DNA of 64,000 nt from Heterocephalus glaber (GCF_000247695.1 NW_004624784.1:9699518-9763517), one strand, 5' to 3'; counted from the first letter of the stretch, positions 21,901 through 34,339 are shown. Notes: a model not told the origin generated them from the sequence alone. Made by a program: numbers and translations.

Positions 21901-22439
21901 GGCCACGTGTGCAGACACAGAGGGAGAGTGTTGGGAGGGCACACACACACTCACCCTCACTCTTCTGCACACAAGCAGTTAGTACCAGCTCTGCATGAGC
22001 CTTCATTCCCCTTGGGTTCGATGAGGCTGGGGATTGAGGAATGAGCAGACTGCATATCCCTGGCAGCAGGAAGACAGGAGTACTGGTTTTCCCGTCAGAG
22101 AATGCTAGGACTTAGTGCATTGCCACATCTGTGAGTGAGGACTTAGCTGCCAGCCATGCCTCTGAGCAAGGTGGTACCCACAGATCAGTGTGAACTAGAC
22201 CAAGATGGCCCAGCTCTTGGAGCTTCCTCGATGGAACTGACCCCCGCCCCATGGCCTCCATGCGCCTTACAGATCTTCCACCCATGAGCCAGTGAACAGA
22301 CCCAGCATCAGCTCCCCACAGAGTCTTAAAAACCCTTCAGAGCCATCAGAAGAGATGAGAATTTATGTGGGGATGGGGGTCTGCATTCGGGCGGGGGGAG
22401 GTTTGGTTAGTGGCCTGTGGAAGGGAGAGAGAGGAGAGA

Positions 22440-22800
22440 GTAAAATATCATTTTAAAGAGGAAGTGAAGGCATAGGCATGCGAGTCTATAAGGAGAAGGA
22501 CAATTTATGCCCAGGCACGAGTGCAGTTTGACATGGGGATAATGAAAAAACGTAGGTCATTGTGGATGACTTAAACCTTCAGCAGCTGAAGAAAATGTAT
22601 GAAATGCAGAGGACATTACACGGTTGGCAGCCCCGCACATCTGCAGAGGGACAAGTGAAATACAGTGGGCCATTCTTTACCATAAACTGTGGTTGTTGGA
22701 GACACAGCCCAGAGAAATTGTAATTACAGTGACAAGACGAATCAGTGATATTTAAATATTCATGAACAAAGTCTAGGGTGATCAATCTATCTTTATTGTC
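22440..22800. promoter_or_regulatory. Candidate conserved non-coding element
   Basis: Repeat-free; TAATTA at 22721-22726, the perfect palindrome ATATTTAAATAT at 22748-22759, and CATAAACTGTGGTTG. Inferred. Confidence 0.4.
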
Positions 22801-22937
22801 TTTGCCTTCACTCCTATAATAAATAAGTAGCTGAAGTCCTCACCTTTCATCCCCTGAAACCCCACTTTGGGGACGTAATGCACACCCCTGCCTCTCACCC
22901 ACAGGGGACTTAAGAGTGGGATACCCATAAGAGGGTG

Positions 22938-23302
22938 CAGATGTTCCTTGTTTACCAACCTACCTGCTTAACAACTGCAGACAGAGGTGTGCTGTTTGGC
23001 CTTAGGACTTATAACCCATCTTTTTATTTTTCTACACTACACCTTGTTTATACAGCACTGTAATTTTTGGTCATTGCACTGTACAGTACAGTATTGGAAT
23101 TTTATGTTGTTATACATTACAGTTACGCAGTGTAAGAGTTATGCAAATAAAAGCAAAGTCATCAAGTTGGAGTTTCCCTTGGCCATTTTTTTGTTTTGAA
23201 TATCGTAACATACATGCCATATAAAATTCCTCATTTAGTGACCAATTCATTTAACAGCCTAGTCACAGGAATGGCACTCTGTTATTAAAAGAGGAATGTC
23301 TG
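22938..23302. mobile_element. Tigger/mariner-like DNA transposon relic (MITE-sized)
   Basis: The ends read CAGATGTTCCTTGTTTA (left) and, reversed, CAGACATTCCTCTTTTA (right), a decayed terminal inverted repeat. Internal CTTAACAACTG is reminiscent of Tigger-family termini. Length 365 bp; no transposase. Confidence 0.5.
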
Positions 23303-23309
23303 TAATGGG

Positions 23310-24015
23310 CATAGATTCCAGATTAAGGAAAGACAGTTCTCCCTAAGCTTCATATACCCAGTGTTTCCTAAGAGTCTGTGCTGGGTCATTCCTGGGCTGT
23401 ACACTTGGGCTACAGTGATGGATAAGACTCACTTCTTACCCTTGAGGCATTTGCATTTTAGAGGCATAGTGGCCATACCAGGAGGTACAATATACTGTGT
23501 CGATTAGCAGTCTAAGAAGTACCCTGTGTCCAGACTTAGGAACCACACCACAATCTGATCGCAGTGCAACTACTAACTACATGACCCTGAGGGGTGATTA
23601 AGCATCTCTAAGTAACTCATTTTTCTCATCTGTAAAATGAGAATTATGTCTTTCTTTAAAGTAGTTGTCATGATCGTAGGATATGATCCATGTGTTGTTC
23701 TTAGCATGATAGCAAGCATTCAGCAAATATAGGCCATTTTAATGGAAATGTCCCATAAAACTTGCACTACTCATAAAAGAATAAAATGCTGGTTGTTTCT
23801 TCTCTCTGAGACAGAGAAGGAAGTGTGACTTATTCTTCCTGTAAGACTAAAGGGAGGCTTCCAAACAAGGGTAAGCTGGGCTTTAAAGGATGACTAGGAG
23901 TTCATTGGGGAGAGAAAAGGAAATCAAACAGAGGGAGCAGTCAAGTTAGTGTAAGAGGGAAAAGGCAGAAGGTATTTAGGGAACAGTGCGAAGTTCCCCA
24001 AATTGGAGGGAGTTT
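23310..24015 (+). repeat. Ancient repeat with embedded MIR
   Basis: Segments at 23385-23515 and 23780-24010 resemble the same old repeat class as at 1-1800. A MIR (AACTACATGACCCTGAGGGG, TTTTTCTCATCTGTAAAATG) sits between them at about 23520-23740. Confidence 0.5.
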
Positions 24016-24026
24016 TTGAGGGTTGA

Positions 24027-26240
<2,214 letters not shown>

Positions 26241-26470
26241 GTGAAAAGCCCTTTGAGTGCAAGCTCTGCCACCAGCGCTCCCGGGACTACTCTGCCATGA
26301 TTAAGCACCTGAGAACACACAATGGCGCCTCGCCCTACCAGTGCACCATCTGCACGGAGTACTGCCCTAGCCTCTCCTCCATGCAGAAGCACATGAAGGG
26401 CCACAAGCCTGAGGAGATCCCGCCCGACTGGAGGATAGAGAAGACTTACCTCTACCTGTGCTACGTGTGA
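26241..26470 (+). CDS. ZBTB16: ZBTB16 (PLZF) terminal coding exon: zinc fingers 8 and 9, C-terminus and stop
   Basis: This last coding segment of PLZF completes Gly598 and runs to the TGA at 26468-26470. It encodes finger 8 (602-624, CKLC...HLRTH), linker NGASP, finger 9 (630-652, CTIC...HMKGH) and a 21-residue tail ending YLYLCYV, which is diagnostic for PLZF. Met617, whose change to Val is reported in a human skeletal and genital syndrome, is encoded by ATG at 26297-26299. Lys647, Lys650 and Lys653, reported p300 acetylation sites controlling DNA binding, are AAG at 26387, 26396 and 26405. Fingers 8 and 9 are atypical: Ser and Cys replace the usual core Phe, and Met replaces the conserved Leu. 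There is no frameshift or early stop. The exon continues into the 3'UTR. Confidence 0.98.
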
Positions 26471-26548
26471 AGGGAGGCCCATGCAGTGGAGCAGGAGCAA
26501 GAGCCAGGAAAGACGAGTTAGAGCGAGATGAAGTTGAGGGAGAACTGT

Positions 26549-26600
26549 GCAAAGAAAAAAAAAGATAAAAATATAAAAAGAAAAGAAAAAGAAAATGAGA
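26549..26600 (+). repeat. A-rich tract shortly after the ZBTB16 stop
   Basis: Mostly A with scattered G and T, starting about 80 bp after the stop. It has no upstream AATAAA, so it is an internal A-rich tract and not a cleavage site. Confidence 0.8.
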
Positions 26601-27820
26601 GAGAAGGAAAGCCCAATAGCTATTTGGCATTGGATTCTCTCTGGGGCTCCAGGTGACCTGGATGCCAAGCCACTGGCCTTTCCCTGGGGGCCTCTGCCCT
26701 CCGTGGAGGCTGGAGGCTTGCTTGATTTTTATGGGTGGGTAGGGGTGGTTTTGTTCACTTCCATGGTGGCATATTTTTCTCCTCCCTCTACCCAGACCCT
26801 CCATCTGTGTTTAGAAATGGAGGCTGGAAAGGGAGTGAGAGAGCCTCTGGTCAGAGCCACACTCTCTGCCTGCCCTCCTCCCGCTGTCTCCTCAGAAGAT
26901 GGAGGGAGGGAAGCAGAGCGGGGGCTGCAGATAGTATGGGGGTCCCCAGTTGATGCTCACAATGGCAGCTCTGGTTTTCTGGGGAAAGGTTGGCGGGGGA
27001 GAAGACTCTCTTCCCACCACTCACTTCATCTGATGCTTTCCTCTGCCCTGCCACATCTGGGTGTCCCTCAAGGTCTCTGAGAGCCTCTTTGCTCTTCCCA
27101 TCCCCAGCTCCTTTGGCTGCTGTCCTCCAGGTCCCAGGAGCTCCTACCCCCTAAGGGATCTGGGCAATATTTCCTTCCTCCTCTGGTTCCTTGTGGGAAA
27201 GCTGCAGCCCGCTCCAGAGCCCCTTCCTCCCCTTAGCTTTCTGATAACCCAGAACAAAATACATCAGATGCCCACCCAGGCCAAGCCCCACCTTGAACAA
27301 GATTCCTGCTGAGCTGTCTTTGCTTCCAAAATGGAAAAACATAGCAACTAAATAGGTTATATCTCACCAGCCAAACATACACCCCACTACAACCCTGTGT
27401 CGGTCCCTAGGGGAAGGAACCCATTAAAGGGCTCATTGTCCAAGGGAAAGCTGTGGATGTCCTTCTACAGAGGTGCCCTACATTTGGAGGAGGGAACAGA
27501 CACCCACCCCAGGGTGGGGGAGCTGGCCGGGGGAGGAAGTCACTATCATACTGGGGACGCTTTAAGCACGGGGCCTGGGAACCCCAGTCCCAATGAGCCC
27601 AGCAGGAAAACCCAGGACCAGACAGCAGCACAGAATTGCTGGCTTACAGGCCCTCCAGTCCACAGGGCGGAAGAGGAGGAGGAGGAAGGGCGGGGAGGAG
27701 GAGAAGCTGAAAGCTCTTTGGCTTTGTGTATGTTTTGCTTCTTTTCTGTGTCCCCTGGTAGCACATTGTACTTGAATTACCTCAGTTTTTTTTGTGACCT
27801 CATGAGCTTTTAAACCCCAT

Positions 27821-28144
27821 ATCATCATCATCATCTTCTTCTTCCTCTTCTCCTTCTTCTTCTTCTTCTTCTTCTTTTTCTTCTTCTTCTTCTTCTTCTT
27901 CTTCTTCTTCTTCTTCTTCTTCTTCTTCTTCTTCTTCTTCTTCTTCTTCTTCTNNNNNNNNNNNNNNNNNNNNNNNNNNNNNNNNNNNNNNNNNNNNNNN
28001 NNNNNNNNNNNNNNNNNNNNNNNNNNNNNNNNNNNNNNNNNNNNNNNNNNNNNCTTCTTCTTCTTCTTCTTCTTCTTCTTCTTCTTCTTCTTCTTCTTCT
28101 TCTTCTTCTTCTTCTTCTTCTTCTTCTTCTTCTTCTTCTTCTTC
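27821..28144 (+). repeat. (CTT)n / (GAA)n microsatellite in the ZBTB16 3'UTR
   Basis: It begins as ATC repeats (27821-27835), passes through imperfect CTT/CTC units, and is essentially pure CTT on both sides of an assembly gap. The right arm 28054-28144 is uninterrupted. More than 200 bp of repeat is visible, so the true length is at least that and is unresolved. The transcribed RNA would carry CUU repeats; the template strand carries GAA. Confidence 0.97.
27954..28053. other. Assembly gap of 100 N
   Basis: Exactly 100 N inside the CTT tract, a size conventionally used for gaps of unknown length. The repeat continues in the same phase-like pattern on both sides, so the missing bases are probably more CTT. 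Confidence 0.98.
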
Positions 28145-28149
28145 CTTTT

Positions 28150-28179
28150 GGGGGGGTTGGGGGTTGGAGGAATGGGGAG
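28150..28179 (+). repeat. G-rich, quadruplex-capable segment next to the CTT tract
   Basis: Runs of 7, 5 and 4 G separated by short loops lie 5 bp after the CTT tract in the transcribed strand. Splitting the 7-G run gives four G-runs in principle. Confidence 0.6.
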
Positions 28180-29579
28180 GATGTTCTCTTGTTTCTTGAG
28201 TAAATTAATAGCTGGCTTTAGACTTCAGCTGGCCAAGGCCCTCCTATCACCCCGGTCACCAGCCTCCCAGCTGGAAGGAGCTGGCAGAAGGACTGTAATA
28301 CTCAGGATTGGAGTTTGAGGGCCAGGGAGGGCAGAGGGGTAGGTAGAGGGGATGATGTATTAGGGTCTCACTGTCCCCCTAAGGCACTCAGGAGTCACTG
28401 TTGGTTCTGTCCAGGGCTCAGACCATCTGTGCCCAGCATTAGTTCAGCCTGAAACACTCTAGAGAAAGCACCCACCATTCTTACAACTTCCAGGGTCATT
28501 CAGGCTTGAGGGCCTGTGCTACTCAGATTCTTGTAGACTATGTGGTGCCACCTCTGTGTGCATGATCACTGCCAAAATCCGTGTATTTTCATGGCTGGTT
28601 GGGGTGACCCAGCCTTGGTTTTGTTGTGTTGGGTGGATGTTGTTCTTCTGAAAGCTACCTCTTATGTTTGTCCACTTGTTCTTCTGTTCCTCTCTTGCCT
28701 CCCTTCTGCTGCTCTGCTCCCTCCTTTTCCCCAGTCCCGCCCCCCTTGATTTTTGGAAAGCACATTTGCAGTACTCGTGTTTGCTTTGGGATGGGCCCTA
28801 CGTTTCATCTCATGCTTTATGTGTAAGAGTCTTTTTTTTCCTTTCCTTTCTCTCTCTCAGAAAGTTGTGGCTGCGTTGTGATCTTAGGTTTCTAAAAAGT
28901 GGTTTAGGGAAGCGGTTTGGGGGAGAAGGGTTGTGAGGGATATTGGGAAGTCGGAGGGATGGGTGCTGCTGTAACCACCCTCCTGTCCCCCGGCCCCATC
29001 CCTCCTGCCCTCCCCTTCAATCTCATCCACCAAATCTGAAGGCCTTAAAAAGTGTGTATTAGGGGGACATGGACTGGGGGTGCCGTGTCACTAGACTGTG
29101 GATTAGGGGTGATAAAGTCGGGAGGATGCTATTTTGCAACTATAATAATGACTTAGTGCTTTGGAAAGGAAAAAGAGTTAAAACTTGAAATATGTGATTA
29201 GAGCAGTTGTCTTGTTCATAATGTGAAAAGAGTAAAATCTTTGGGGGAGAGGCAGTCTGTAAGAAACCACGATGCACTATGCCCTCCTCCCCCAGTCTGA
29301 GAAGAAGAGGGATTCACCAGCCCTCAGGGGATCCGAAATCCCAGAAAACAGTATTTTGTAACAGCTAGTTGTCATTCAGCATTGGTGGGGAAGGGGAAAA
29401 AAAATCAAACTGTTCCATAGAACTACCTGGCTCCGTGCTACCCCACCCTTCCCACTCAGCCTGGTCCCCTCATTCATAAAAGCTGAGAGGGCTGAGCTAA
29501 TCTTTACAAATTGTAATATTTTTGTAATATTTGTTAGTTCTTTGTCACTTCTACAGGACCTTGCCCTTTCCTTTTATAA

Positions 29580-29622
29580 TGTGAATAGGAAAAAGAAAAA
29601 AAAGAAAAAGACAAAAAAAATT
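29580..29622 (+). repeat. A-rich tract in ZBTB16 3'UTR
   Basis: AAAAAG-type low-complexity run inside the UTR without a canonical poly(A) signal just upstream. Confidence 0.7.
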
Positions 29623-30288
29623 CACCAACATCACAACCAATAACAAATCATCCCTTTGTACGTGTGTGTGTGCGTTTGCTGTGTATGTGGTTGTGTGTTA
29701 GATTATGAGGTATTTTGTAATGTGGTATTGCAGCGTTGGATGGTACTAACCCAGCATCTGCGTGGCCCACCCAGCATGGAGGGCTCTGCAGATCCCAGGA
29801 GGAGGAGCGGGTAGCTCCGGAGGGAGACCAGAAGGGGCAGCTCTGTACTTGCTGTGTTCCCCATGAGACCCCATACACCCCAAAGGAGCCCAGTAGGCCT
29901 CTTCTCTGCTTTCCTGCCCAAAAAGGCAAAACTCTTCTCCAGTTGCCAAGGCCTTCTGGGCCAGAATGGGCAGGGTAGGAAGCCGTCTGGAGCACAGGCT
30001 TGGGGAGGCCAGGAGTGTGGAGGTAGCCCCCTTGCCAGATGAGCTCCCCTCTCTCCTTTCTACCATCTGGCCCCTCCTGCCACCCGCTGCCTTTAGCTGT
30101 GGTCCTGCAAAATCCCAGCTTGCTACTGCCTTATCCAGAACAGTGACCCTTCTCCAGTCTGGAGCATCCCTTTCCCATGTCAGGCTCCTACAAGTGTGTC
30201 CCTTCATGCTTTTGGTGACATTTACCCCTCACTCATGTGCTCCTTCCCTATTTACTCCTTCGCTCATTCAAAGCATAAAAATCCTATT

Positions 30289-30296
30289 TGTATATA
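30289..30296 (+). promoter_or_regulatory. Pumilio-type element (TGTATATA) in 3'UTR
   Basis: This is an exact match to the UGUANAUA Pumilio consensus in the transcribed orientation, next to a TA-rich segment. A single 8-mer in a 5.6-kb UTR can occur by chance. Confidence 0.35.
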
Positions 30297-30298
30297 GG

Positions 30299-30350
30299 AT
30301 AGACAAATATATATATAGAGAGATATATATAGCAAGAGAGATATAAATAG
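30299..30350 (+). repeat. TA/GA-rich low-complexity tract in 3'UTR
   Basis: ATATAT and AGAGATAT units; self-complementary and hairpin-prone in RNA. Confidence 0.7.
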
Positions 30351-31142
30351 TAAATATCGCTGCTGCTTTGGAGGAGGCCACAAATATGAGGAAGGCAGAT
30401 CTGGGTGCAGGGGTGGGTCAGGAGGCTGGGGGACCCAGTGATTCAGTACAATCCAGGGATGCAACACGGGCTTGTTTAATCCTTGTGCCTGAACAGTTTT
30501 TCCATGTTGAGAAAAAAGACAAAAAACTGCTGCATTTTTTCACAAGTGTATGGTACCTTTCTGAACGCTCTGTATGGGTACACATGCTGTGGGAGGAGAG
30601 AACCCCTGGGCACCTCCTTAGCGGAGGGACTTTGGGCCAGTTCCCTGGTAAGCTGAACTAGGGTGAAAATGGAGGTAGGGGAGAATATGAGACAGAAAAG
30701 CGGAAGAGATGAGAGTCCCTTGGTTCATTTCTCCTAGGCCTATTTTATTGCCATCTGCCCCCTTCCCGTCTCGATTCCTACTTCCTAGAGCTTCTGCCAG
30801 CTTGCCTGGACTGGTGGCACTTACCTGGAGACTTCGGTGGGAGGACTCACTGTGGGACTGGCCCTACACAGTGGGACCGGCAGGTAGCGGCAAAACAGAG
30901 ATGGCCAAGAGAGGGGTGCAGGACAAACCAAGGAGGCTGGGCCCGTCAGGGAAAGGGGTGCAGGAAAGAGGAACACAGGCCCCTTGGGCCTGCCAGCCAG
31001 CAGCCGCAGCCACCCCACGCCCTGGAGGCCCACTCTGCAGACAGGGTCCCGGCCTCCCGGTGTGTATCATAGTATTCGTTCACATAGTGTTATGCATGAT
31101 CCTCGTAAGGTTAAGAAGCCGTGGTGGTGCACCATGCCATCC

Positions 31143-31180
31143 GCCCATATATATAAAGATAAATATATATATATATGTAT
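31143..31180 (+). repeat. TA-rich low-complexity tract in 3'UTR
   Basis: Alternating TA with short interruptions, followed by GTATGTAAG. Confidence 0.7.
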
Positions 31181-31453
31181 GTAAGTTATAGCACTGGGGG
31201 CCCCGATGCCCTGCTGGACCAAGCAAAACTTAAGCCTTTTGGTTTGGGTATTATGTTTCGTTTGGTTTGTTTTTGTGGCTTGTCTTATGTCGTGACAGCA
31301 CAAGTGCCAGTCCGATTGCTCTGTATTACAGAATAGTGTTTGTAATTCATCAATGTTCTAGTTAATGTCTACCTCAGCACCTCCTCTTAGCCTAATTTTA
31401 GGAGGTTGCCCAATTTTGTTTCTTCAATTTTACTGATTACTTTTTGTACAAAT

Positions 31454-31700
31454 CAATCTGTCCATCCCTCTCCTCCCTCTCTCCTTTCTCCGTCTCTCCC
31501 TCCTTTTCCTCCCTCCTGCTCTCTCTCCTCTCTTCACCCTCCTTCCCTCCCTCTCCCTACTCCTTATCTCTCCTGTTTCCCTGGACTCTCTTTCTCTTCC
31601 TCTGTCCCTTTCTCTCTTGCTGGCCTTGCCTTCCCTCCCTTCTTCTCCCCTGCCCCCCTCCTTGGGTCATCCCTTCCCTTTCCCCTGCCCTCAAGTTGTG
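31454..31700 (+). repeat. Pyrimidine-rich (C/T) block in distal ZBTB16 3'UTR
   Basis: About 240 bp almost free of purines in places (CTCC/CCTT units). In RNA it is a potential polypyrimidine-tract or poly(C)-binding protein region. The open frames here are low-complexity artefacts. Confidence 0.8.
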
Positions 31701-31835
31701 CTTGCCACTTCTTTCTGTTCTCTGAAGCAAGTTCACTTGAATTTGTGCAGTCCTGGTTGCAGCTTTCCGCATCTGCCTTCGTTTTGTGTAGATTGATGCG
31801 TTTCTTTGTAACTTCAGTGTTTCTGACAAGATTTA

Positions 31836-31862
31836 AAAGAAAAAAGAAAAAAAAGAAAAAAT
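31836..31862 (+). repeat. A-rich tract near the end of the ZBTB16 3'UTR
   Basis: A-rich run with single G interruptions, about 200 bp before the AATAAA. It could misprime oligo-dT. Confidence 0.7.
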
Positions 31863-32061
31863 GAATTTACTGCTGCAGGTTTTTTTCTCTCTCCATGTGT
31901 CACTAAGTGAAGTTTGTGCCTTCTATAGCAAAGAGAATATTTTTTACATCCTACTAACAGTAGATTTTTTTGTAGTGAACATTTTTTGTATTTTTATTTA
32001 TAAGTCTCATAAGAAAAATAGCAATGTTCAGTTGTATACCTTGAATCTGCAGTTAGAAGAG

Positions 32062-32067
32062 AATAAA
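32062..32067 (+). promoter_or_regulatory. ZBTB16: Canonical poly(A) signal AATAAA, likely ZBTB16 3' end
   Basis: An AATAAA follows an AU-rich stretch and is followed by a U/GU-rich segment (GTTAATTCAGTTGTCTCC), so cleavage is expected about 15-25 bp downstream. It sits where the repeat-free UTR-like sequence changes character. Confidence 0.75.
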
Positions 32068-32180
32068 GTTAATTCAGTTGTCTCCGGGTTACAGTGTCCC
32101 CCCTCTTTTTAAAGTACTTTGTCTTTTCTCCCTTTTCTGGGGTGGGGAATATTGCAGAGGAACTAAGATTTCTGTCTGAT

Positions 32181-32186
32181 AATAAA
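32181..32186 (+). promoter_or_regulatory. ZBTB16: Possible distal alternative poly(A) signal
   Basis: A second AATAAA lies 119 bp past the first, followed by a GU-rich stretch (GTTTTGTGTTTT) near 32200. Either signal, or both, could terminate ZBTB16. Confidence 0.4.
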
Positions 32187-32429
32187 GGGAAAAGAACGTT
32201 TTGTGTTTTACACATTTAGCCTTATTTACGACCTTTCTATGCCCCATACCCAAGACACACCTCCACTCTGCAACATACTGATCTAATAATTTTTTGTTTA
32301 AGGAATACTGTTCAATTGATCTTGGTACTGTGGACTCGGTAGTGGGGCAGTCTTTCATGTATTTGTTCAACAAGACTGTCTTAAACCATTTAGTGTTTTC
32401 TGTACTGGAAATAAGGACAAGGCAGAAGC

Positions 32430-32520
32430 CCCGGCCCCATGGAGCTAACATCTGTTTGCATGTAACTACTTGCTTGGGATCATGCTGCTAGTGAGTGGCC
32501 CAGTCAGAACTTAACATCCA
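32430..32520 (-). mobile_element. MIR-like fragment
   Basis: ACATCTGTTTGCATGTAAC...TGCTAGTGAGTGGCCCAGTC resembles antisense MIR; diverged. Confidence 0.35.
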
Positions 32521-33399
32521 GATCTAATCCCAAATCAGGTTCAGTTTTTCCTGGTCTCCTGAAGCAGGAATCTCCTGTCTGGATACTTACAACAGAGTCA
32601 TTGTCCACTTGCTCCTGGCAGCTAAACAAGGATCAGAAATGTCTTAACATGAAGCTTCCACCCAATTAGAGGTCCCTGGTCTTGTGGCAGCCAAGACCTA
32701 TTGAGAAGGAGACTGGAACAGGTGGCCACGGTAGGGAGGGTAGGAGCAGGGGAGAGACATGCAAGCTCAGTGTTTCCACCAGCCCAGAATAAAGAATGTC
32801 CACAAAACCCAACCTGCTCAGTTTCCCCCGGCCCATCTCCCTCTGTCTGAGTCAAGCCCTGTTCTGCGGCCCTCTTTCTCTCTTCTCACTGGGGATGGAA
32901 GCACATCCTGTTCATCTGTAGGTGCAGACCCTTTCCACTCAGTCCTAGACATGGTGGCCAGCACCTCTGCCTGAGGTCAGTCATTGCAGCTGCCCTTGCC
33001 ACCAGCATCATTTGTCTCCTGGCTGAGGCCTAGGAACACAAGCCGAGGTTGCTGCAGTGCTCACTCCGGGTGGGAGCCATGCCCAGCATCACTGGGGGTC
33101 CCTGGAACCAGAACCACTGCCCCTGTCCTTTGTCCTCCCTGTGCTGCTGTCTGCAGGGAGACCTGGTGCTCTGCCTCCCTCCCTGCCTGCCTGGATGGAC
33201 AGCAATCAGAAGGGTGGCCTGCCAGCTCCTGTTCTCCAGGGCCCCGGGCTTGCTGAGCTGAGACCACCTGGAGCCCACGCTCACCACTGGACAACCTCCC
33301 CAGGTCTCCGAAAGTCGGCTTTTCTGCCTTTCTTCCCTCCCACCTCCCATTATTTCTCTGGAGTTTCTGGTCACCCTTCTGTCCCTGTCTCTCAGTATT

Positions 33400-33900
33400 C
33401 TTCCTCTCCCCGTATTTTTCCCCTTGGAAAACAATCCTTGGCCAAAAATGTACATGTTTTGATTTGGAGCTGCCACCTTCCTTTCACTCACTACCCCCAC
33501 ACGCACCCCGCACCCCGCCTCCCGCCCCTCCCCCAGCCCCTGCCGGCCTCAGGCCTCAGCTTTCTCTTGACAGATGGGAGGGCAGTGAGCACTCCCTCTT
33601 TAAAACAACATTTAATCGCCGTTTTCTGTTCTTGGACATCAAAGCTGGGGCTTAGGCTCTGTGCTGGGGTCGCAGCAGCGCGGGCTGTGGGGGAGAGGAG
33701 GTGGGTGAATAGGGGCTGGCTGAATGGGCTTTGTGTGACCGCCGGGGTCTGCCTGCTTTACATGCTCTTTGACCCAGATATGATCTCATGGAGAAAAAGG
33801 GGCCCCGGCCGGGCCAGCCTGAGAACGCACACTCCTCGGGGCCAGCCTCCACCCTCCTCCCTCCTGGCTGCAGCCGCAGCTGCCCTCTGCTCCAGCCGGG
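33400..33900. promoter_or_regulatory. GC-rich, repeat-free block downstream of ZBTB16
   Basis: Includes 33595-33640 (TTTAAAACAACATTTAATCGCC), a CpG-containing stretch at 33655-33830 and GTGACCGCCGGGGTC. It looks enhancer- or promoter-like by composition. No transcript evidence. Confidence 0.35.
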
Positions 33901-34339
33901 CAGTTGTGGGTAGCCTTGTCCAGGACAGGGCTCACCAGAGGGCATGAGGCTGGGGCTTGGGGAGAGGACAGGAAGATGCTCCCCACTCGTGGGGTGCAAA
34001 CTCCCTATGCAGCACGACCTCTCTCCTCCTGGGTGTGGGTAGGGGGTTGGTCCACAGCAGCCTTAGAGGCTCTCCTTCCAGTGGCTCTGGAGAGTCCCTC
34101 CCTCCAGAGGTGGCAAAGCTGGAGCCCAGATCCAGCAAAGGCCTGCTGAAGCTCCAGGAAGGTGAGAATCGGGAGGAGCAGACCCAGTCCAAGCCTGTAT
34201 CCACTCCCCAGCGCAGGCCTTCCCTCTTGGGTGCCCTGGGAGCCCCTGCTGCCCTGACCCAGGAAGGGAAGTCTGAAGATGCTGACCTCTGCTCTCTGCC
34301 TCCACCCTTCCCTCTTCCGGCCCCTGCTTTGCCTGTAGG

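Larger units (their letters stand above)
26471..32085 (+). other. ZBTB16: ZBTB16 3' untranslated region (end inferred)
   Basis: About 5.6 kb lies between the stop and the AATAAA at 32062, with no SINE, LINE or LTR insertion. That depletion fits a selected transcribed 3'UTR. It contains A-rich tracts (26549-26600, 29580-29620, 31838-31862), a long CTT tract with an assembly gap, TA-rich hairpin-prone stretches (30299-30350, 31143-31178), a pyrimidine-rich block (31454-31690) and an AU-rich terminal 230 bp. The open frames inside it are chance. The exact cleavage site cannot be read from sequence. Confidence 0.8.

Noticed and set aside
27821..28144. Possible CRISPR-like regular repeat
   Set aside because: It is a trinucleotide microsatellite in a mammalian UTR, with no spacers.
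30709..31191. A 160-codon frame containing a Walker A-like GPAGSGKT-type string near 30875
   Set aside because: It lies in the ZBTB16 3'UTR, has no Walker B or other NTPase features, ends in TA-rich low-complexity sequence, and is best explained by chance.
31406..31864. Ser/Pro/Leu-rich frames at the pyrimidine-rich block
   Set aside because: Low-complexity translation of a CT tract in the 3'UTR.
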